A stretch of DNA of 64,000 nt, taken from positions 806,001 through 870,000 of the forward strand of contig NC_088959.1 of assembly GCF_010111755.1 (NCBI RefSeq), given 5' to 3'. A program made the translations under genes and the position numbers. Positions 30,752 to 41,239 of this stretch are shown here, piece by piece (position 1 is the stretch's first letter; each line of letters starts with the position of its first letter). Source of the DNA: Nakaseomyces glabratus (lineage: Eukaryota > Ascomycota > Saccharomycetes > Saccharomycetales > Saccharomycetaceae). Under the pieces are notes generated by a model that worked only from the letters and a program-made list of their open reading frames with translations, made no database searches and was not told the DNA's origin.

Positions 30752-31187
30752 CAACAAGTGAATTGGTATACTTCTATAATTGCTCAAGAATACTCAAATT
30801 TGTACCACGCAATCGAAGACTATATTCAGCTGTTATAGGCAGCTCATCGCAAGAATTTTAAATTTTTTTGCAAAATTTGATATTTTTTCAAAGGATTGGC
30901 ACTGATCCATAGAAAGTGCCGCACAAACTCGTTTTCTTCCTCACATAACCGAGGTTCCAAGTCACCTGAACGTGAAATTGTCACAATGCCTGTTGGATTG
31001 GCAGTCAACTCTTTGAGACCAGCATAGTTCAAGCAATTGGGCGTCTAATTGTGTGTACCAGCGGTCTGAATTTAGTGAATTCACTTGCAGTAGCACTGAA
31101 ATATCTATTTGTTTGTGACAGTCGGGTATACGCTTCTTTGTACAGGTGTAAGCCCCACTAAATTAGCAAAGAATAACAAAATAAAGG
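30752..31187. promoter_or_regulatory. divergent MYG1/COG3 promoter with PAC and RRPE-like elements
   Basis: A 436-bp divergent promoter. AGCTCATCGC at 30841-30850 is an exact PAC element (GCGATGAGCT on the MYG1 strand), 90 bp from the MYG1 ATG. It is followed within 45 bp by A/T runs of the AAATTTT type, like RRPE (30855-30890). PAC plus RRPE spacing like this typifies ribosome-biogenesis genes, and orientation and distance point to MYG1 as the target. Confidence 0.6.
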
Positions 31188-33521
31188 ATGGTCCGGCCTA
31201 GGAGACCTTCGTTGGTGGAGGACATAGCGTCTCAGCCTGGGTTTGAGAGCAGCAGTAGCCAGGAGAATAGTAAATTTGGTGCATTGTTTGCGGATAGCTA
31301 TCTGCTCCAGAAATTGGAAGCATTGAGTGTTGAGCTGCAGAAAAACAAGGACAATGTTGAAATGCCAAAGTATGACTTGTCCTCGCAGCCGACCAGCAAG
31401 TCGTCTGTGGATGATAACGACCCCTATATCACATACAGAAAGTATATACAGCAATTGGATCATAGTATTGAAGGGTTCCAGAAGGTTGTCCAGAAGACGG
31501 AGGAAGTCAATGGTAAATTGGGCGATGGACTGGACCAATTCGTTAATATCTCAAAGAGAGCCGATGGTTTTGTTGATGAGACTAGAGAAATTCATGAGAA
31601 GAGAGACAAATTGGAAGCTCAGAATAGATTAGTTCCCGAGCAATTAAAATACTTTGAGGCCCTAGACCCAATTATCCGTCGTTTGAATCATGCAACGTCC
31701 CCTTCGATTGTAAGAAAGGAGTCATTCAAGAATATGATGGTCAAGATTGATAACTCATTGGAATATTTGCACGAACACTCTGATTTCAAAGAAGCAGAGA
31801 CTTATAGAATTAAGTTTAAACAATGTTTGATTAGATGTTGTGATCTTATTGTTCATCATTTAAATTCTATTGTTAATAGGATATGCACTGAAATCACAGA
31901 TGGCTTACAAAATAATAAGGAGATATCAGAAACTACTAGAGAGGTTCTGTTATACAACAAATTTGCCTCAATTTCCGAAGAATACACGAGTGAGATCAAG
32001 TGCATTATAGAGAGACGTCATATGAGCACCTATACTAGATATCGCGATGAATTGGATTCATTGTTAAATGAGTGCTATAATCATTATTTCCAAGCGAGAA
32101 AGTCGTTATTAGATTCCATTATCAAAAATAAACTGAATGAAATTTATAAGTCAGAAGAACACATACAAACAAGAAAATTCATAAGTGCCGAGAAAGACTT
32201 CTTTCAACAGTTGGCAGAGAATGAGTATCATTTGTTTGTGAAATTTTTCCCTGGTCCAGAGTCTAAGGAGCGTGGTAATAAATGGCTGATTCAACTCTGT
32301 GATCCATTTTATGATTCTGTGAAGGCTAAACTTCTTAGAGAAAATGATATTTTAACTATTCGTGATTGCATTTTACTATTCACTCAATATTACGAATTTG
32401 AAGAAGATTACGAAGAGTATGAAAATATATTTAAGGATGTATACTATGACAAATTATTTGAGCCTGTGCTGCAAAAATTACAATCGAGATTAATCTTTAG
32501 AGCCCAGAAGTATATTGATGAGGCCATTGTAAAGTATAAACCACCTAAGGGTGCGCCAATGATTACCAATAGAAAAACATCTGCAAAATTGGAGTCTGAA
32601 GAAGAGATGGTTGGAATATATATTGACGACTTGAAAAATAGTGAAGTCATCTCTCTACCAGAAACTGACTCGGAAGAGGATGCGACAGATATTATCTTGT
32701 CGACCTACTATATACCAATTATCAGAGCACTAGCTCTACTATCAACGATTTATGAGATGATCAACACTGTGGTATTTGATGATTTGGCACATCATGTTGT
32801 TAGAGACTGTCTGGTATCTATTGGAGAAGCATTTAACCTACTAACAAGTGGAGATGATGTCAATCTGGTTGAGTACTCACTGTCATACCTAAGAAATTTA
32901 TTGTTTCTGCGTGACCAGCTTCAAACTTTCAATATACAATATACTGTGAATGAAACCTTTCTTGATTTCTCAGCAGTTGGGTCGTTGTTCAGAAGATCAA
33001 GTTCAAATCTTGTCAGAGAAGAACTTCCAAAACCTGATATGGGAAGAAGGAACTCACAGCGTATATTAAGTGCTGCAAGAAATCTGATTCCAAAACTTGT
33101 TGTTAATACTGTCGACTCGGGATCAGAACTTGTTGAAGCTTTAAGATTTGCAATCAGATCTTTTACTGATAGAGCTTCAAAAATACTAACACAAGATTAT
33201 ATGAAGATCTCGGACATTGAAATAGAAGATATTCTGGGTGATAACGTGAAATTAAGAACCTCTATAGACACAAATCTCCCTCGGGTTGTGCAATTGATCC
33301 ATGACTATATCTCGGACGATGAAATCGTCGAGAATTTATTGGATGCCTTAAAAGAAGCTATTCAAATACAATACCAAAATTATTACGACGAGCTTAATAA
33401 TTTGGTTGAAAATGGGAAAGTGGAAAATGGTAAAGTATTAGAGGTCATGTATCCTGATACATTCTCCGAGTATTTGGCAACCTCAATTAAGAAAGAGGTA
33501 GAAATTCTTGAAAACAAGTAA
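31188..33521 (+). CDS. COG3: conserved oligomeric Golgi complex subunit 3
   Basis: Cog3 (Sec34) belongs to lobe A of the COG tether, which captures vesicles recycling within the Golgi. The 777-residue protein (yeast 801) is largely helical. The Sec34-like N-terminal domain holds heptad-like segments (residues about 80-145, KYIQQLDHSIEGFQKVVQKTEEVNGKL), followed by YFEALDPIIRRLNHA and ERRHMSTYTRYRDELDSLLNECYNHYFQARKSLL. A Ser-rich linker near 605-640 separates the C-terminal helices. The N-terminal 50 residues are Ser/Gln-rich and probably flexible. The gene follows divergent MYG1 and converges on the YER158C orthologue, the S. cerevisiae order. Confidence 0.95.
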   Translation: MVRPRRPSLVEDIASQPGFESSSSQENSKFGALFADSYLLQKLEALSVELQKNKDNVEMPKYDLSSQPTSKSSVDDNDPYITYRKYIQQLDHSIEGFQKVVQKTEEVNGKLGDGLDQFVNISKRADGFVDETREIHEKRDKLEAQNRLVPEQLKYFEALDPIIRRLNHATSPSIVRKESFKNMMVKIDNSLEYLHEHSDFKEAETYRIKFKQCLIRCCDLIVHHLNSIVNRICTEITDGLQNNKEISETTREVLLYNKFASISEEYTSEIKCIIERRHMSTYTRYRDELDSLLNECYNHYFQARKSLLDSIIKNKLNEIYKSEEHIQTRKFISAEKDFFQQLAENEYHLFVKFFPGPESKERGNKWLIQLCDPFYDSVKAKLLRENDILTIRDCILLFTQYYEFEEDYEEYENIFKDVYYDKLFEPVLQKLQSRLIFRAQKYIDEAIVKYKPPKGAPMITNRKTSAKLESEEEMVGIYIDDLKNSEVISLPETDSEEDATDIILSTYYIPIIRALALLSTIYEMINTVVFDDLAHHVVRDCLVSIGEAFNLLTSGDDVNLVEYSLSYLRNLLFLRDQLQTFNIQYTVNETFLDFSAVGSLFRRSSSNLVREELPKPDMGRRNSQRILSAARNLIPKLVVNTVDSGSELVEALRFAIRSFTDRASKILTQDYMKISDIEIEDILGDNVKLRTSIDTNLPRVVQLIHDYISDDEIVENLLDALKEAIQIQYQNYYDELNNLVENGKVENGKVLEVMYPDTFSEYLATSIKKEVEILENK

Positions 33522-33719
33522 ACATTAGAAGTCTATAGAATAATAAAAACCCGGTATATAAAAACGTATAAAAACAATAGCATAGTAAACATTTTAAAGT
33601 TTACTTTTTCCTTTTAAAATTGAAGTAAAAAAAAAAATAGTCAATGTCATAATTCTTGGTGTCATTTAATTTTCGTGAAAGTCTTTCTGATTTGGTGATC
33701 AATTTATCAATACGATAAT

Positions 33720-35273
33720 TCAACAGTATATATGAGTATACTTGGCACTTTTTTCATGAACCACCATTTCGTTCTTTTTAAACTCGTTTATTTCCTGTTT
33801 AATTTCAGGTTTTTGAGTCGTTGTGTTAGCACTACTATCATTACCAGATGAAGTAGATCCACCAACCTCAATGAAGTTGTCTAAGAAGGAGTCGTTACTT
33901 CTTTCGTAGACTTCGGGAGCCCATGTATCGGTTAGCAGTACCTCGTTAGAGAATCTCAATTTCTTATTCATAGTCGACATCATATCTTTCCTCACAGCAC
34001 TAGCAAAGCTTGTAGAGTTTCCATTGGAGGATAACGAGGTCGATGACAAATTAGGTAAGTAAAAATTGATTAAAGAGGACCTATCCGAAGATGATATAGA
34101 CCGGATAGTCTCTAATTCATCAGGAGGTATAAAAGTGACCTTTTCCCACTGTACTACCAACCTATCATATATTTCATCGATGGGGTTCTTCTTGGGCGCA
34201 GGTTCACTCACTTTTATCTCCGGTGGCTGGGTTGCCGGTTTTTGTTCAACTTTTGGTTCTGCAATAAACAATTTCTTTGGAGGCTGTTCAGCATCGGAGA
34301 GAGATTTTGACTTCCATATACTTTTGAAAAAGGAGCCGAATTTCTTTTTCTCCTTGACCACCGGTTCTTTTGCCTTTGGTTTTGCTTTAATGGGGCTCAC
34401 AGCAGGTCTTTTCTGAAAGTTGATGCTGCCCACACTCAGGTCGAATTCGTCCTCGTCATCGCTTAGATCGCTGTGGATGCTAGATGCTGAGGATTTGTCT
34501 TTGTAAGCGTATGGGTTTATTTTCTCCTGTGGGTTCTTAGCAGCCTGTAGCTCCCTTCTGGGCGTGAACACTTCACCGTTCTCAAACTTGAAGCTGTGCT
34601 TCATCTTTTGCTTCTGCAACTGGTACGCTGACACTGTGGGAGTCTCAACAGCACGTCTATCCTCCACCTGTGGAGCTCTGTAGACATGGCTGTGTCTCCT
34701 CGATAATTCATGTTGGCGGTCGCGCTCACGCTCGTGCTCTCGCTCGTGCTCACGCCCGTGCTCACGCCCGCGATCCGAGTACGTTTTCCCTATGTTAGAA
34801 GCTGTCACCGATTTCGACCGCTGTATAGCCGGATACGCCTGTCTCATCTGCTGTTGTTGTTGTTGGTAGTGTGGCTGCATGTAGTAATTCTGTGGCACTT
34901 TCTTATGCGCAGGCGCATTCAGCATATTCTGCTTCTGCGAGTTCTGCAACGCTTTCTTCCGCACTGAGTCGCTTCCCACATTTATAGTCTTACTCCGCGT
35001 AATCCGCGGCTCCCGCCGCACATTCTGACTCGGAACCTTTTCCCGATCACGCTCGTACCGCTGCCTGGGCTCATGCCGCTCAAACCTCTCAGACCTCTCG
35101 GGGCGCTCAGGCCGCTCAGGCCGCTCAGGACTACGCCGCTCGGGACTCCGCCGCTCGGGCACCACCACCGCTATATCCCCCACCATTATGCTCTGCCGTA
35201 AATCCATCTGGTCCTGCGTCAGCAACCGCCTATAGGAATTGCTCCGCGTAAGGGAAACGCCTTGCACACTCAT
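33720..35273 (-). CDS. Afr1-related protein, YER158C orthologue
   Basis: A 517-residue, largely disordered protein orthologous by position and C-terminal sequence to S. cerevisiae YER158C, a paralogue of Afr1, which acts in pheromone-induced projection shape and septin organisation. Recognisable parts are the N-terminal RSNSYRRLLT, a basic PVVKEKKKFGSFFKSIW segment near residues 310-325, and a C-terminal block YDRLVVQWEKVTFIPPDELE...LRFSNEVLLTDTWAPEVYERSNDSFLDNFIEV. The N-terminal half contains charged repeats: PERRSPERPERPERSERFER (39-60) and REHGREHEREHERERDRQHE (171-192), plus a short Gln run. Promoter-side STRE-like motifs suggest stress control. The molecular function is unknown. Confidence 0.88.
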   Translation of the reverse strand: MSVQGVSLTRSNSYRRLLTQDQMDLRQSIMVGDIAVVVPERRSPERRSPERPERPERPERSERFERHEPRQRYERDREKVPSQNVRREPRITRSKTINVGSDSVRKKALQNSQKQNMLNAPAHKKVPQNYYMQPHYQQQQQQMRQAYPAIQRSKSVTASNIGKTYSDRGREHGREHEREHERERDRQHELSRRHSHVYRAPQVEDRRAVETPTVSAYQLQKQKMKHSFKFENGEVFTPRRELQAAKNPQEKINPYAYKDKSSASSIHSDLSDDEDEFDLSVGSINFQKRPAVSPIKAKPKAKEPVVKEKKKFGSFFKSIWKSKSLSDAEQPPKKLFIAEPKVEQKPATQPPEIKVSEPAPKKNPIDEIYDRLVVQWEKVTFIPPDELETIRSISSSDRSSLINFYLPNLSSTSLSSNGNSTSFASAVRKDMMSTMNKKLRFSNEVLLTDTWAPEVYERSNDSFLDNFIEVGGSTSSGNDSSANTTTQKPEIKQEINEFKKNEMVVHEKSAKYTHIYC

Positions 35274-36135
35274 TGCCGTTACAGTCCTTGTGGTCTTTGG
35301 AATTACCGCCGAGCAGGCGGCATCCCGCTATTTATAGTCGAAAGTTTTTCGAGAGAGAGAAAGGCAGCCACCTCACAAAGCCTCTTCTCCCTCCAAGTCT
35401 CACAGCGTGGCTATACGCACAGAAACCAAAGCAGAGAAGCTCTTACTTTTCCCGATCCGGGATCTCGAGTCTTGCTGGTTGTACGCATGTCTCTACGTGA
35501 GGCCCATTGTCCTGCCAGGTCCCACCAGTCCTGCCAGGTCCTGCCAGTCTCCGCTATGCCGTTTTCGTGTCCTCTTTGCCCCATTCCCTGCGGCTGTCTC
35601 TACGTCTTTTCCATTTCCGAGGAGTTCTAGACTCCCTCTCCATTCGTCCTTGGCCCCCCCACATTCTGTGCGCCCGCGTCTGTGCTCCGGGCAGGGGAAT
35701 CGCGTTTTGACAGCATTAGAACCAACGGAACTTTAAGCTTCTCCGCCTTCCCCGCGCCTGTCTCTGTGGATCCCCCCACCCAGCCGAACGGAACGCTCTG
35801 ACGGACCGGGATACCCAATTTTGCTTCTCCTGCGCGTTTCACAGCAGAAATCACTGATGCAGGGATTGAGCCACGACGTGCGGAGTTTTCTTCGGGGGTG
35901 GGGGTTTGGAGGGGTATGGGGGGCTGATGTGTCGTACTTAAGAACTCCGACGTATATCACTTACTGTAATCATGTGACTGCTTGTTGGGGGTAGCTAAGC
36001 GATTATTAGTATTATTATAGTTTGTAGAGACTGGGGGGGTTATATGTATGAATATCATAGAAAGTATTAAATTAAAAGAACAAAAGAAATAACTGTGACG
36101 TGTATAATGAAGTGAATAAAATTGTAGGTGGAGGC
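35274..36135. other. promoter region of the YER158C orthologue
   Basis: An 862-bp, rather GC-rich spacer between two minus-strand genes. It contains a small minisatellite (TCCTGCCAG units, 35509-35549), poly-C and poly-G runs (35653-35660, 35893-35904, 35920-35924, 36032-36038) and two STRE-like AGGGG motifs (35693-35697, 35910-35914). Overlapping short open frames are all in GC-rich low-complexity sequence and I do not credit them. Confidence 0.55.
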
Positions 36136-37815
36136 TTACGAGTCGTGCTCGTTGGTGTTGTTCTCCGATAGCTCATGGACGCGGATGCTCTCCATGCTCT
36201 TCTTGTTGTCCTCCTCGTCTGATCTCAGCGAGATGTCGGAAGGCAGCTCCTCGGTGGCGGAGCGGTCGATCAGCCTGCTGTCCCAGTAGTTTACGAAGTG
36301 GTACAGCCTGGTGATGCCGGTGACCTGGCCCAGCTTGTTGCAGGTGCGGTGGAATCTGCCCTCTGGGTTCTTCTTGTACAGCTTCATCAGCGATAGTCTG
36401 ATGGCTAGGATAATCACGGAGCACACTAGACCGGCACCTGGGGCCACCACGAAGGCGCCGAAGGCGCCCCAGTCGTCGGCGTACAGGCCGTTGGAGATCA
36501 GCAGCAGTCTGCCACCTTCCTTAGCGGAGTGGTAGTACACGGTACCGAAAATCCACACGCCGAGGATACCAGCGCAGCCACCTCCGATGACTTCCCAGGC
36601 GCTCCAGATTTCGTCCAGCTTGCCCCACAGGCCCACCACTAGCACTGGCACGACACTGGACGACAGCAGGTCGACAATCAGGTAGATACTTAGCACGTCC
36701 TGTGCGATTAAACCGACCACAACGACGGGGACCATGATGGCGACCACGATACCACGCACAAGCATGATGTGCAGCTTGTTTCTGAAGACATCGTTGGAGA
36801 TGGTGGAGACCAGGGCGCTCTGCAAGGAGTCCAAGGTACATGTGGACAGCACGGCGACGAAGACCAGTGTGAAGCCGATGATCCAGGAAGGCAGTTGAGC
36901 TAGCAGCAGGTAGAACGCGGCACCGGAGTTCTCCTGGTCTCTGGCTGGCAGTAGGCCCGCCCACACGGCGATGAAACCGGTGACACCGACCACGGTGACG
37001 AAAGTGACTAGAATGAAACAAGCCAAGGAACAGCCGATGAGCAGGTCCTTGTTCGATCTTGAAGCGAAGGTTCTTAGCCAGAACCCACTCATGAAGAAAT
37101 CGTTAGTGAAGATGGCCACTGTTAGGATGTAGACCAATTGCCAACCTAGCTTGTTACCCTTCAGTAGTCCCGATGGGCCGATCAAGTCTCTGTCGATGTG
37201 GATACGGCTACCCATTGCCGCGGCGACGATGACCAGCAGGATGAACACAATGCTGACCTGCAGGGAGTCTGTCATGAAAGAGATGTGGAAACCACCGATG
37301 GATGTGTAGATGGTAGTCACGACACACTCAATGATGATGACAGGCAGAGAGTTGATGTTGGTCAGGGTGTCGATGGCGTACTTCAAGGAGGCCACTTCGC
37401 TGACCAGGAACAAGTACACAGTCAGGATGGTGCATGCACTCAGGTACCAGCCACACAGCAAGCCGAATCTGTGGAAGACCCACTCGGTCAAAACGAACCC
37501 GCTGGGAGTCTTCTTTCTGATAAGTGGTCCTAGGAACGCAAACACAAACATTGGCAGACCACCGGCCAGAGCGTAGACCAGCAGACCGTGCAGACCGTCC
37601 AGGTTAGCAATCTGTGGGTACGTTGACAGGACACCACAACCCAGCCCAGAGGCGACGAAGTTGAAAGCCAGCGGGATAGCCTTCTGGGTACCGTTCGCGG
37701 ACAAGAAAGTCTTGGAGTCCCTCTTCCAGTACGCTACCATCGAGGCAGTGATCAGTAAGACACCGTATGTAGGCCATATGATGGCGTGAGCAGCAGGAAT
37801 GGACAAGTGACCCAT
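36136..37815 (-). CDS. sodium:solute symporter (SSS) family permease, Dur3/Dur31-like
   Basis: A 559-residue polytopic membrane protein of the SSS family, to which the yeast urea and polyamine permease Dur3 belongs. About a dozen hydrophobic segments run from residue 12 to about 480, followed by a hydrophilic, charged cytosolic tail. The family core appears as SIGGFHISFMTDSLQ (TM5-6 region), GFWLRTFASRSNKDLL, SWIIGFTLVFVAVLSTCTLDSLQSALVSTISNDVF and WGKLDEIW. It is shorter than Dur3 (735) and diverged, so it is a relative and not the DUR3 orthologue. The transported substrate is unknown. S. cerevisiae has no gene here between YER158C and BUR6. Codons are strongly G/C-ending, unlike flanking genes. 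Upstream GATAA-type sites (38075-38080, 37833-37837) would fit nitrogen control. Confidence 0.85.
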   Translation of the reverse strand: MGHLSIPAAHAIIWPTYGVLLITASMVAYWKRDSKTFLSANGTQKAIPLAFNFVASGLGCGVLSTYPQIANLDGLHGLLVYALAGGLPMFVFAFLGPLIRKKTPSGFVLTEWVFHRFGLLCGWYLSACTILTVYLFLVSEVASLKYAIDTLTNINSLPVIIIECVVTTIYTSIGGFHISFMTDSLQVSIVFILLVIVAAAMGSRIHIDRDLIGPSGLLKGNKLGWQLVYILTVAIFTNDFFMSGFWLRTFASRSNKDLLIGCSLACFILVTFVTVVGVTGFIAVWAGLLPARDQENSGAAFYLLLAQLPSWIIGFTLVFVAVLSTCTLDSLQSALVSTISNDVFRNKLHIMLVRGIVVAIMVPVVVVGLIAQDVLSIYLIVDLLSSSVVPVLVVGLWGKLDEIWSAWEVIGGGCAGILGVWIFGTVYYHSAKEGGRLLLISNGLYADDWGAFGAFVVAPGAGLVCSVIILAIRLSLMKLYKKNPEGRFHRTCNKLGQVTGITRLYHFVNYWDSRLIDRSATEELPSDISLRSDEEDNKKSMESIRVHELSENNTNEHDS

Positions 37816-38762
37816 TATTTTTTTTTTTGTGGTTATCTATGCTTGTCCTGTTCTGCTGTGAAGTAATTCTGAGTGCCAATTACCAACAGATCAGACGAAG
37901 CTTATATACAATTGTATAAGTTGATTAGCAGCATTTATTTTATTATTATTTTTTTTTTTTCACAATTTTTCACTTTTTCACTCTTGCAAAGCTCATCGCT
38001 ATCATAGTTGAATCACTACTGCAGAAAGCCCGCAGGCAAGGTTTTGGACCTGGGCTACTTCAAAGACTGAAGAGCTTATCTCTGGAAAAAAGAAAGGAAA
38101 TGAAAGAGGGTGTTGGGAACGGGAAAGCCAAAGCAACAGCAACAAGAGCTTGTGCGGGTGTTGCTGTGGAATATTTGTAGGTTAGGGTAATCTTGGCAGA
38201 GCTGAAAGCTCTTCTCAGTGTGCGAGGGATCCATTGAAAGAAAAACTAGCAAATCACTTACTTCTGGGTAGAGGATAGCCGCAGGAGGATACAGATCTCA
38301 TTATATAACCGTTTTCTATGCATTATATAGTGGCCCTGTGCGGTATTGTCTGGGAGTAGGGTCAAAATTGGAGTGCTCCTACAGAAATTGCGGCACTTCC
38401 CTCTCTCCCACACGCAGAGAGACAACAGGATGTTTAAGGACTTAGGCTGTAAGGGACCTTCCTCAGACCTATGGGGGGGGCTGTACTCGGCCGAGGCAAA
38501 GTATTCAATTAGAAGTCACCCCCAGAAAATGCATTTAGCAGTCATCCATGAGACATGCACTTACTGGGAAAAACCTTTTTTCTAAAAAAAGACTTGACAG
38601 CTATCTCCTGATACCTTACACGGCACAGAAAGAGAACCGAAACGTGATGTCCGCTCTTGCGAAAATCCCAAGTTTTCAAAACAACAAATTGAAGGCTCGT
38701 GATCGTTCGTGCATTATATCTTTACATGTGAAGGAATCATTAGTATAAAGTACATATATATC
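37816..38762. promoter_or_regulatory. permease promoter with GATA and PAC-like sites
   Basis: A 947-bp spacer upstream of the permease gene and downstream of BUR6. GATAAG (CTTATC, 38075-38080) and GATAA (TTATC, 37833-37837) read on the gene strand and resemble sites of GATA factors of nitrogen catabolite control. An exact PAC sequence AGCTCATCGC lies at 37990-37999. T-rich tracts occur at 37820-37828 and 37948-37977. No credible gene is present. Confidence 0.45.
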
Positions 38763-39182
38763 CTATTCTTTCTCTTCGTCTTCTTTGTAGCCCTTGTACC
38801 CGGCGCATATGCTCTCTCGCAGGAAGTCGAAGCGCTCGTCCTCGAGTATTGTGTCTCTCAGCACATCTGCGGTGATCCTCTTCATGCCTCTCTGTCTGGC
38901 CATGTCCCCGCTCTTCTTGACCAGCAACGCCATGAAGAACTCCAGCGAGCGGCCAGTTATCACGGGTGTCGCCTGCGATACTTTACCTATGTCCTCGTCC
39001 GACTGCATTATCTTCTTCACCTTCGCAGGTGGGAAGTGCGTCTTTATCTTCTCAAACACCTCCGTAGTCTCATCCTTAGCCTCTGCACTTACCTCTGCAC
39101 TCGCACCAACACTGGCTCCCACCTCCGTGCCAACAGTACCATACACTTCACTGTCACCCGTCGTTATCTCTTTGATATCCAT
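38763..39182 (-). CDS. BUR6: negative cofactor 2 alpha subunit (NC2alpha)
   Basis: Bur6 with Ncb2 forms NC2, a histone-fold heterodimer that binds TBP on promoters and regulates preinitiation complex assembly. The 139-residue protein (yeast 142) has a short acidic, Ala/Ser/Glu-rich N-terminus, then the histone fold from about residue 46: KTHFPPAKVKKIMQSDEDIGKVSQATPVITGRSLEFFMALLVKKS, then QRGMKRITADVLRDTILEDERFDFLRE. The C-terminus is KGYKEDEEKE. The N-terminal SAEVSAEA repeats are low complexity. An E-box TCACGTG (39227-39233) lies about 45 bp before the ATG. This is the YER159C position and the last gene of the third syntenic block. Confidence 0.97.
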   Translation of the reverse strand: MDIKEITTGDSEVYGTVGTEVGASVGASAEVSAEAKDETTEVFEKIKTHFPPAKVKKIMQSDEDIGKVSQATPVITGRSLEFFMALLVKKSGDMARQRGMKRITADVLRDTILEDERFDFLRESICAGYKGYKEDEEKE

Positions 39183-39226
39183 GCTTTGCTTCAGTCTGTA
39201 CGCAATGAATTAATAACAAAAAAAAA

Positions 39227-39233
39227 TCACGTG
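39227..39233. promoter_or_regulatory. E-box TCACGTG upstream of BUR6
   Basis: TCACGTG sits 45 bp before the BUR6 ATG, next to a poly-A run. It is a plausible Cbf1-type site. No CDEII or CDEIII-like sequence follows, so it is not a point centromere. Confidence 0.4.
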
Positions 39234-39772
39234 TGTATCAAAGTATCTTTCCTTGTTCGCCTGTCTTAAAACCACTTACAAAAACCTATAACGTATAAAG
39301 GAATAAGTATAAACAAAGTAAGCTAGCGTGGGCTTTTGGGTAAGAGGAGAATGCGCTTCGCACTTCCAAGTTATTGGGATTTGTTCCACAACCCGATTAT
39401 CCAAATTGTTTAAATAAGACAAAAAATCTATCGAGCTTTTCTGTTTTGCGTAGAAATTTTTTTCCCCTTCCCATCCCATCTACTTGTACAAGGTGATACA
39501 GCGTGTTGCAGCCAGAACATACGGTGTGACGGGGAAGTTTGCTGGCCATCTGCCCTCCACTCCTCGCCCTCCTCGAAAAAGGGCTTTTGCTAGTTAAGTC
39601 TTACCCGGACTAACTCTTCTTCGATACTACTAGAAGCAGGATGCCCAGTTTGTGCTACATAGAACTGTTTATACTCTTGAAAGGTACAGCTGTCCCCCAT
39701 GTGTGTGTGTGCTGGGCCAATTACCAAGAAAAAAAAATTGGATTGTTGGTGTTAGCAACCCAAAAAAATATT

Positions 39773-39845
39773 CTTCCCCGCCAGGACTCGAACCTGGAAT
39801 CTTCTGGTTCGTAGCCAGACGCCGTGACCATTGGGCCACGAGGAA
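39773..39845 (-). tRNA. tRNA-Arg(ACG)
   Basis: A 73-nt gene folding into a full cloverleaf. The acceptor stem pairs TTCCTCG with CGGGGAA with discriminator G, and the anticodon arm CTGG-CTACGAA-CCAG reads ACG. The B box is GGTTCGAGTCC. There is no intron. A T7 run (39762-39768 on the complementary strand) follows as Pol III terminator. The sequence is nearly identical to S. cerevisiae tRNA-Arg(ACG). Confidence 0.98.
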
Positions 39846-41239
39846 CAAGAATTCGTTAGAGTTCCATCGTCGGTGGGCAGACTATAATCTGTGAAATCAT
39901 TACATGTCCGTACAAACTGATATAAAGCTTTCCTTCGACGCTCGCTTTGAAATTGCGCCTGTGCGGTGGAGTGGGGAGGGGGGTCTACGCAATACAGTGT
40001 ATTCAATTTGGGTACGTTTGCAATTGTTATTATTTGTCAATTGAATTCAAGATTATATTGTCTCTCTATAGATCACTCTCTTCATTAATAGTTGGTAGTT
40101 TGAAGATAATGCGAACTTTGTTGAGCTCGGTGTATTTTTTCAATGCTTTAAACGATGGACGTTGAAGCGTTAAAGTGCGGTCGTTCGGGTGCTTTGTTTT
40201 TTTTTTCAATAACAAGACGCCTATGAGTCAATGGCCCGTGCGTCTTATATCATCTACTTGCATTTAGTGTAGTGTACGAAGTCATCGCATTGTTGAGAGC
40301 ATCGTATATTCGGAGTTTCATGGCTAATTGTTGCATCAGAAAGCGTGGGAAAAAAAGCATTGAAGACACAGAGTACGTAGAAAACACAACACAACGCGCA
40401 CGCGCAAAAGCACTCGTAGTTGTATTTGTATTTTACCCAGAATAGAACTGGTAGCGTGGGATGGTCAGTGATTTAGACGAAAAAGCACCCCAAGCACACG
40501 ATGGCTGAGACTGTCTCTCTCCCTCCCTATATATCTGCATCTCTATGGGTGTGGGCATCGGAAATACGTTTCGAGCGGTGTTTCATCTTCACTGAGTGGG
40601 GTGGGCTTGCATATGGTGGTTTGCCGTCTTACACACTGCATCTAGGGAAAAGATTCATGGAGCACAAGAGTGGGGGGGTTGCCAGCACTACCATCTTTGT
40701 TTTGCAACGGGATGGAAGAAAGGTCGTCTTTATATAGTCGGTGTTATAGCCAATGTCCCCGGTGGGACGTGTTATTTCCCTTCCACTGCACTGGGCTCGT
40801 TACAAGTGCATGCCCTTGTGAAAGCTCGTATAAGAGTTCCATACGTATCTCTCAACCCAGAAATTGTGAGTAAACGTAGAGTGCACAGTGCACAAACGCA
40901 GATGTCATCGATAACGTTGGACTCCCTAGCTATTACCATACCATTACTGCCAGTCTGGGCCTGTGCTATCTGCGACAAATGTAAATCCAGTACAAAGACA
41001 AGCCTCGGGGCAAAGCTGCAGGGCTGGATAAGCAAAGATAACTGTCACAGAATTTTAGTAAATCCCAAGGATCGGCGTGGAAGTTGGAGATAAGAACGGC
41101 GTTTGTAGTGTTGTACCCACCCTATACGTATAAAGCACTAGCATACACAGACGGTACTGGAGATGGGCAAGTCTGTTCTCTTATTCAATAGGAAATATAG
41201 CATTCTGTTGATTGTGAACACACGTCATGGGAGGGAAGG

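Noticed and set aside
38794..39213. 139-codon plus-strand frame across BUR6
   Set aside because: Antisense shadow of the strongly conserved histone-fold gene.
40596..41093. 165-codon open frame in the gene desert with CAICDKCK motif
   Set aside because: It opens with GTG, has no ATG until late, and no resemblance to a known family; overlapping frames are equally open.
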